Of a stretch of 64,000 nucleotides of DNA, positions 62,173 to 64,000 are shown piece by piece. How positions within the stretch are numbered: the stretch's first letter is position 1; every line of letters starts with the position of its first letter. The notes under the pieces are model-generated. The model saw nothing but the letters and a program-made list of their open reading frames with translations. It had not been told where the DNA came from and did not search any database. A program made the position numbers and the translations under genes. The stretch comes from Hymenobacter qilianensis. Lineage in GTDB: Bacteria; Bacteroidota; Bacteroidia; Cytophagales; Hymenobacteraceae. The DNA is taken from assembly GCF_014489555.1 (NCBI RefSeq), contig NZ_CP060784.1:1116001-1180000 (forward strand). Reading direction: 5' to 3'.

Positions 62173-63093
62173 ATGGCGCACGCTCACCACCACGGTCACG
62201 ACCACCATCATCACGGCCCCGCAGAGGGCGACTATGGGCAGGCATTTGCCGTGGGCATCGGGCTGAATATGGTTTTTGTGGTGGCGGAGGCGGCGGGCGG
62301 GCTATGGGCTAATTCATCGGCCTTGCTTTCCGACGCAGGCCATAATCTGAGCGATGTACTGAGTTTGGCGCTGGCTTGGGGCGCTACTCGTTTGGCTCGT
62401 CAGCCAGCTTCCGAAAGGTATACTTATGGGCTAAAAAGTGCCACTATTCAGGCTGCGTTGCTGAATGCTGCCCTGCTGTACGCGGCGCTTGGCATTATTC
62501 TCTGGGATGCCATCGACCACCTGCTTCACCCTGCCCCTGTTAATGGCCGCATCGTGATGCTGCTGGCGGGAATCGGTATTCTGGTCAATGGCTTCACGGC
62601 TTGGCTGTTTCGGCGGGGGCAGCAGGGCGATGTAAACGTGCGCGGCGCCTACCTGCACATGCTCACCGACGCACTGGTATCGGCGGGCGTGGTAGTTGGG
62701 GGCGGGCTCGTACTCTGGACGGGGTGGCTGCGACTCGATGCGCTGATAAGCTTCGGTATTCTGGGCCTGATTGCGTACAGCTCGTGGGGGCTGCTGCGCG
62801 AAACCGTGCAGCTCAGCCTGCACGCCGTACCGCCGGGTATTGATATAGCCGCTGTGCGTCAGTTTTTGCTGGCGCGCCCCGGCGTTACGCAAGTCCATGA
62901 TCTGCACGTGTGGCCCCTGAGCACCCGCGATACCGCGCTTAGTGCTCACGTCGTACGCTCCGGCGGCACCAACAACGCCTTCTTGCAGGAGCTGCAAGCC
63001 ACGCTACAGGCTCAGTTTGGTATCAGCCATTGCACGGTGCAGGTAGAGGATACCGTACCGGTAGCAGGAAGCCACGGCGGCTGCGAGGAATAG
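62173..63093 (+). CDS. cation diffusion facilitator (CzcD/ZitB-like zinc transporter)
   Basis: Inner-membrane Zn2+/H+ antiporter family protein of 306 residues. His-rich N terminus (HAHHHGHDHHHHG), six helices, with the metal-site motif SDAGHNLSDV in helix 2 and HMLTDALVS in helix 5 (the H/D residues form the transport site), and a C-terminal cytoplasmic ferredoxin-like domain (VTQVHDLHVWPLSTRDTALSAHVV). It most likely exports zinc or a similar divalent ion. Only 18 bases after the second TonB receptor gene, hence probably one operon, which supports a metal role for the receptors. Confidence 0.93.
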   Translation: MAHAHHHGHDHHHHGPAEGDYGQAFAVGIGLNMVFVVAEAAGGLWANSSALLSDAGHNLSDVLSLALAWGATRLARQPASERYTYGLKSATIQAALLNAALLYAALGIILWDAIDHLLHPAPVNGRIVMLLAGIGILVNGFTAWLFRRGQQGDVNVRGAYLHMLTDALVSAGVVVGGGLVLWTGWLRLDALISFGILGLIAYSSWGLLRETVQLSLHAVPPGIDIAAVRQFLLARPGVTQVHDLHVWPLSTRDTALSAHVVRSGGTNNAFLQELQATLQAQFGISHCTVQVEDTVPVAGSHGGCEE

Positions 63094-63210
63094 CTTCAGG
63101 CACGGCAACCAGCACAAAGCAGCGCTTTAGAACTTCTGGGGGCTTCTTTGCCAAAAAATCTCCACCTTCACCCTCCCTGTACTCCCCAAAACCACCCACC
63201 CCCTCCGTAT

Positions 63211-64000
63211 ATGAGCAATCCCGCTGCCCCAGCCCCCATTTTGCCCCCGAAACGAAACACGCTTCCGTGTTCAGCGCCGTGGTAATTGTGGCGGCTCTGG
63301 GCTACTTCGTGGATATTTATGACCTGATCCTGTTCAGCATCGTGCGCGTGCAAAGCCTGAATGCGCTGGGCGTAACCGATCAGGCGGCCGTCACCAGCCA
63401 GGGGCTTTACCTGATCAATATGCAGATGGGCGGCATGCTGCTGGGGGGCATTTTGTGGGGCGTGCTGGGTGATAAGCGCGGCCGGATTTCGGTGCTGTTC
63501 GGGTCTATACTCTTGTACTCGCTAGCCAACATTGCCAACGGCTTCGTGCAGACCATCGATCAGTATGCCTGGCTGCGACTTATTGCAGGCATCGGTTTGG
63601 CCGGAGAACTAGGCGCGGGCATCACGCTGGTAGCCGAGAGTCTGCCCAAAGAAAAGCGCGGCTACGGCACCATGATCGTGGCTACGGTGGGCGTATCGGG
63701 GGCAATGCTGGCTTACTGGGTGGGCGAGCGGTTTGGCTGGCGCAACGCCTACTTTATCGGTGGCGGCCTCGGACTGGCCTTGCTGTTATTGCGCGTAAGC
63801 GTTTATGAATCAGGCATGTTTGAGCAGGCCAAGCGCAGTGAGGCCGTGCGCGGCCGGTTTCTAGACTTATTCACCAACGGCCCGCGCCTGGTCAAGTATA
63901 TCAAGTGTCTGCTTATTGGGGTGCCTCTGTGGTTTGTAGTCGGCATTCTGATAACCTTGGCCCCGGAGTTTGGGCGGGAGTTGGGCGTGCAGGGCGAAGT
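63211..64000 (+). CDS. MFS transporter (metabolite symporter type), frame interrupted, 3' end beyond window
   Basis: Partial major-facilitator protein. The ATG at 63211 reads MSNPAAPAPILPP; the C5 run 63244-63248 breaks the frame, and one extra base gives PPETKHASVFSAVVIVAALGYFVDIYDLILFSIVRV, the first helix. Family motifs follow: GGMLLGGILWGVLGDKRGRISVLFGSI (loop 2-3 motif), RLIAGIGLAGELGAGITLVAESLPKEKRGYG (helix 4 with the sugar/metabolite-transporter pattern), GERFGWRNAYFIGGGLGL. About 260 residues are visible; the gene continues past the right edge. A G6 word (63443-63448) is in frame. Substrate unknown. Confidence 0.82.

Noticed and set aside
6457..63144. Treating the broken genes as pseudogenes
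   Set aside because: None carries a second lesion: apart from the one-base deficits there are no stops, missing motifs or deletions, and the repaired lengths match the families. They are listed as coding genes.
102..63248. Classical phase variation of surface genes by poly-C tracts
   Set aside because: Phase-variable tracts are usually longer and limited to surface or modification genes. Here the runs are three to six long and the broken genes include ppa, atpB, uvrC and msrB, for which on/off switching makes little sense.
102..63448. The iterated word as a Chi-like recombination hotspot
   Set aside because: Chi sites are strongly biased to one strand relative to replication. Here G-rich copies are found on both strands in similar numbers, even side by side.
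1..64000. CRISPR arrays, tRNA or rRNA genes, insertion sequences, phage genes
   Set aside because: Looked for regularly spaced repeats, cloverleaf-like segments and transposase or integrase motifs on both strands; none found.

Overview
The window looks like a chromosome segment from a Hymenobacter-like member of the Bacteroidota (Cytophagales). I infer this from a complete gldKLMN type IX secretion (T9SS)/gliding locus with PorP/SprF-like and PorW/SprE-like proteins, a secreted enzyme with a T9SS sorting tail, Bacteroidota-type promoters (TTTG, about 20 nt, TAnnTTTG), the split atp operon lacking atpD/atpC, PafA-type phosphatase, UvrC/LipB/IspF sequences of that type, and terminators built on AAAAAGCCCCCAG hairpins. 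No tRNA, rRNA, CRISPR array, insertion sequence or phage gene was seen.

Layout. 1-3.4 kb: end of an SDR oxidoreductase, a small HExxH protein, an NlpC/P60 hydrolase, a DUF1232 membrane protein, a REP-like palindrome and an acyl-carrier-like protein lacking the usual serine. 3.4-10.4 kb: an RND drug-efflux operon (tetR, tolC, adaptor, pump) on the minus strand with a clear operator/promoter. 10.6-24 kb: mostly housekeeping genes (ispF, M28 peptidase, lutB-like, an ion-channel-like protein, sdaAA, msrB, nnr, UbiA-like, DUF6766, ppa, pafA, HAD). 24-30.2 kb: atpZ, a small membrane gene, atpBEFHAG. 30.4-38 kb: porW/sprE-like, PBP1A, uvrC. 38-43.7 kb: gldKLMN and a porP-like gene. 43.8-51.7 kb: hemD, DUF4271, a WecA/MraY-family transferase, lipB, yraN, a MORN-like lipoprotein, htpG. 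52-55.5 kb: a GH10 xylanase-like T9SS cargo and a STAS-like protein. 55.9-63.1 kb: a probable metal (zinc?) cluster with two related TonB receptors, a small lipoprotein, a His-containing exported protein and a CDF exporter. The window ends inside an MFS transporter.

The most unusual feature runs through the whole window. A short DNA word, G6 or G5 followed by C and an A/T-rich stretch (GGGGGGCAAA or GGGGGGCATTTT, and its complement), recurs roughly once per kb, in both orientations, in genes, intergenic sequence and terminator stems, and in five different codon phases. Seventeen reading-frame breaks in fifteen genes each lie in a C/G run and each is repaired by exactly one extra C or G; most are copies of this word with five instead of six bases. 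Genes such as ppa, atpB and uvrC are among them. A/T runs of seven remain in frame. The simplest reading is a systematic one-base deficit at C/G runs in this sequence; real length polymorphism or recoding must be tested. Over-representation of the word itself is independent of that and resembles a DNA-level signal such as an uptake or modification sequence. Genes with breaks are annotated over their full repaired extent.
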